From: Epiperipatus broadwayi
Lineage: Eukaryota > Onychophora > Udeonychophora > Euonychophora > Peripatidae
Length of the DNA stretch: 64,000 bases
Assembly: GCA_028023455.1 (NCBI GenBank)
Contig: JAQFVV010006310.1
Coordinates: forward strand, 1,240,001-1,304,000
Reading direction: 5' to 3'
Shown here: positions 62,070 to 64,000 of the stretch, one piece after another
Numbering within the stretch: position 1 is the first letter of the stretch
How the letters are laid out: each line of letters begins with the position of its first letter
Notes under the pieces: model-generated
The model's input: only the letters and a program-made list of their open reading frames with translations
Databases searched by the model: none
Told to the model about the DNA's origin: nothing
Translations under genes and position numbers: made by a program

Positions 62070-63900
62070 CAGACGTTGATATGGGCCTTACACAAAACCC
62101 CGAGAAAGATAATTAATTTCAAAGTTAGTAAAATACATTCGATACAAAATCCTCAGATAAGGATTCTCAAGCTCCAACTGGAAACACTAACATTAACCAT
62201 GCTCGACAGTTTCTCTAATAATGCTTTAATTTGTATGAAAGAGGATAAAGGCAACAGATTTGTGATCATGAACAAATCTGAGGTTATACTGAAAATGCAA
62301 CAGCAAATAGATTATTTAAAGTTCACTTTCTATCCCATCTTTAACATAAAAATATAGTAAAGACAAATTTGTGAGTGAAATTCTACGCAAACATTGCAAC
62401 AAAGCATTCACCAAGAGGAAATATCAAATATATCCATCCATGGCTATTCTACCTCACCCACATTTGTTAAAGCCAATACTCGTAAGCCGTGCTATATTTT
62501 GGAAGCTACCATTTTTTTGAAACAGCTAAATTGATAAACCAATGGGTGATCCGTTGGGTTTCAGCGAATACACTAAGTTCTTGTGACTTTATTTCATAAA
62601 GATTTCCAAGCTCGATCCATCATATAAAATAGCCTCTGGACATTACAGAACTTTATTGTTTTATTAATAGGGTGTTATCTATCAATATCATTAAAAATGA
62701 ACTAGAGTGAAATTACCCCCAGTTACACATAGACTTTATTATAGTATTTCTCTCTTGGTCTAATAACATCATAGCTACTTTGAAAAGCTAGTACTACAAA
62801 ATGTCTAACAGTTGGTCTACGGGTCTCCTTTTGAGTGGAGTGATCTCCAATTTATATGTTAACCATTATGAAAAGATAATCACCATACATTGAGTTCATA
62901 CCAGATCTTATATATACATACTATGTCGAATGCCATTTGAATTACATGCCCAGAACCAGCTATACAAGAAATCAAAGCAAACTTTCTTGCTGTGGAATGG
63001 AAAAAATCCTCTCAATGCCTCAAATATCTGGATTTAGTAATATACAGGAAGTCTCTCCATCTTGACTAACTATTCTATGCAAATTAAACCTTTAGAAGTG
63101 CGTGGCTTCATGCATCCATAATCCACCACACCTCAAACCCACAATTGCCTTTCATCATTTCTATTTCACAACCATTCTTTATGCAAATATAAATCTTCCT
63201 GTAAAATTAATAGTTATACACCACCTACTCACATTTGTCAGATTTAAGTACAGGCTTTTAAAAAACAAAATAAAACATTTTCAAAAAGGTCAATTCTAAC
63301 CCCTCCACCCTCTGATGACAGGCCATGGTTTCTTTTCTCATATATTCCTACCCTCACCAAAACATTTAAGAAAATATTTTCACCTACATATTGATAGCTT
63401 TTTGCACCCCCTCCCCCATCCTCCAATACATGTATAAAGTATAAATAAATGTATAAATAACTCAAAGGACAGGCTTGAACTTGAGCTCACCCCTTGCACG
63501 GTTTATGGAGTTAAATGTTCCTGGGTGAAATTCTATTTATTTTGGTGTATCCCAAACATTTTTGACTACGTGATTGTCTCGGTATCAATACATTTATAAG
63601 GGGGCAGCTACCAAGTCAGATTGCAGCTTAGTCTTTTTTTGAGAATCAGAAATTAACCTGGCAGTTGTTCACTCTGTCTTCAACAGCTATTTAGTACATT
63701 GAGGGGGTCAACTCAAGGTGGAAAATAAGGAATCATGCTACATAGCTAATTTCATTCATGCTATTAATCACAAAGATTCATCTTTTCCCATCTCTAGAAA
63801 GCGGACTCTGATACTCTTCAACATTCGCTAATTTTACATAAATTTGAATTTCCACAACAATATATACCTGGGTCTCTTTTTATGCGGTAGATAGGTTTCA
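62070..63900 (+). pseudogene. Penelope-like retroelement (reverse transcriptase, possible GIY-YIG end), degraded
   Basis: A forward frame at 62076-62357 contains NALICMKEDKGNRFVIMNKS, like the N-terminal L....I.I...DKG..VV+MN..DY block of Penelope-like reverse transcriptases. Broken frames continue with MGDPLGFSEY near 62542-62570 (family MGSPLSP), EIKANFLAVEWKKSSQCLKY plus LDLVIYRK near 62970-63050 (family I.FT.E.E....FLD), then SCIHNPPHLKPTIAFHHF at about 63105 (family S.HP.H.K..IPYSQ). A Cys-containing segment near 63490-63540 may be the start of the GIY-YIG endonuclease. Many frameshifts. The position of a catalytic YVDD box is not visible. Confidence 0.55.
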
Positions 63901-64000
63901 AAGAAAACCTGCATTAAAAAAATCGCACAAAAATAGACTTAACTTACCTTGAAAAATGTGGGATATGTTCTAAAATTTTCAAAAATGACATAAAAGCAAA

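Noticed and set aside
1-64000. CRISPR arrays, bacterial operons or phage genes
   Set aside because: No regularly spaced repeats with unique spacers and no prokaryotic gene structure; spliced exons show this is animal nuclear DNA.

Overview
The window is a strongly AT-rich piece of animal nuclear DNA (roughly three quarters A+T by eye). It has very long introns, homopolymer runs, AT microsatellites and many worn transposable elements. Nothing looks bacterial: there are no operons, no ribosome-binding sites and no long intact ORFs. The two genes belong to animal families. The second resembles the CIZ1/Pep (zinc finger protein on ecdysone puffs) family, so an invertebrate, possibly an arthropod, is my best guess. 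I cannot name the organism from sequence alone.

Two partial protein-coding genes are supported. (1) On the minus strand, 10637-11348 is the first coding exon of a SAPCD2-like (suppressor APC domain) gene. It ends in a clean GT donor, and later exons should lie at lower coordinates or outside the window. (2) On the plus strand, four exons (26893-27312, 37010-37234, 44890-44952, 45058-45200) encode 283 residues plus two bases of a nuclear zinc-finger protein: a Met/Asn/Ser-rich N-terminus, an Arg/Ser-rich stretch, and a U1/matrin-type C2H2 finger split across two exons. The last exon stops at a donor, so the gene continues. A CpG-richer block near 12300-12480, with two possible donors, may be its promoter and 5' UTR exon. 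That would put the two genes head to head about 1 kb apart.

The rest is repeat-dominated. Non-LTR retrotransposon (LINE) fragments lie at about 3990-4330, 5141-6090, 21340-21720, 28731-29770, 33580-34700 and 59550-61230. A Penelope-like reverse transcriptase fragment lies at 62070-63900. DNA transposon remnants are a hAT element with 8-bp target duplications (52530-54097), a piggyBac relative (about 56930-58827) and a mariner/Tc1-like element with matching inverted ends (43933-44750).

The most striking feature is the number of long inverted repeats (foldback structures). One family, sharing the same arm sequence in different arrangements, occurs at 8131-8811, 9514-9824, 17448-17900, 20479-20920 and 35151-35510. 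A second family lies at 38663-38942, 55440-55600 and 56116-56793; its last member has 272-bp arms, an apparent 11-bp target duplication, and sits inside a 182-bp tandem repeat. Further large palindromes lie at 781-1977, 40971-41183, 43048-43239, 46638-47125, 47521-47627 and 61413-61599. A hammerhead-ribozyme-like motif lies on the minus strand near 10245-10285. No rRNA gene, confident tRNA gene, CRISPR array or bacterial-type regulatory site was found.
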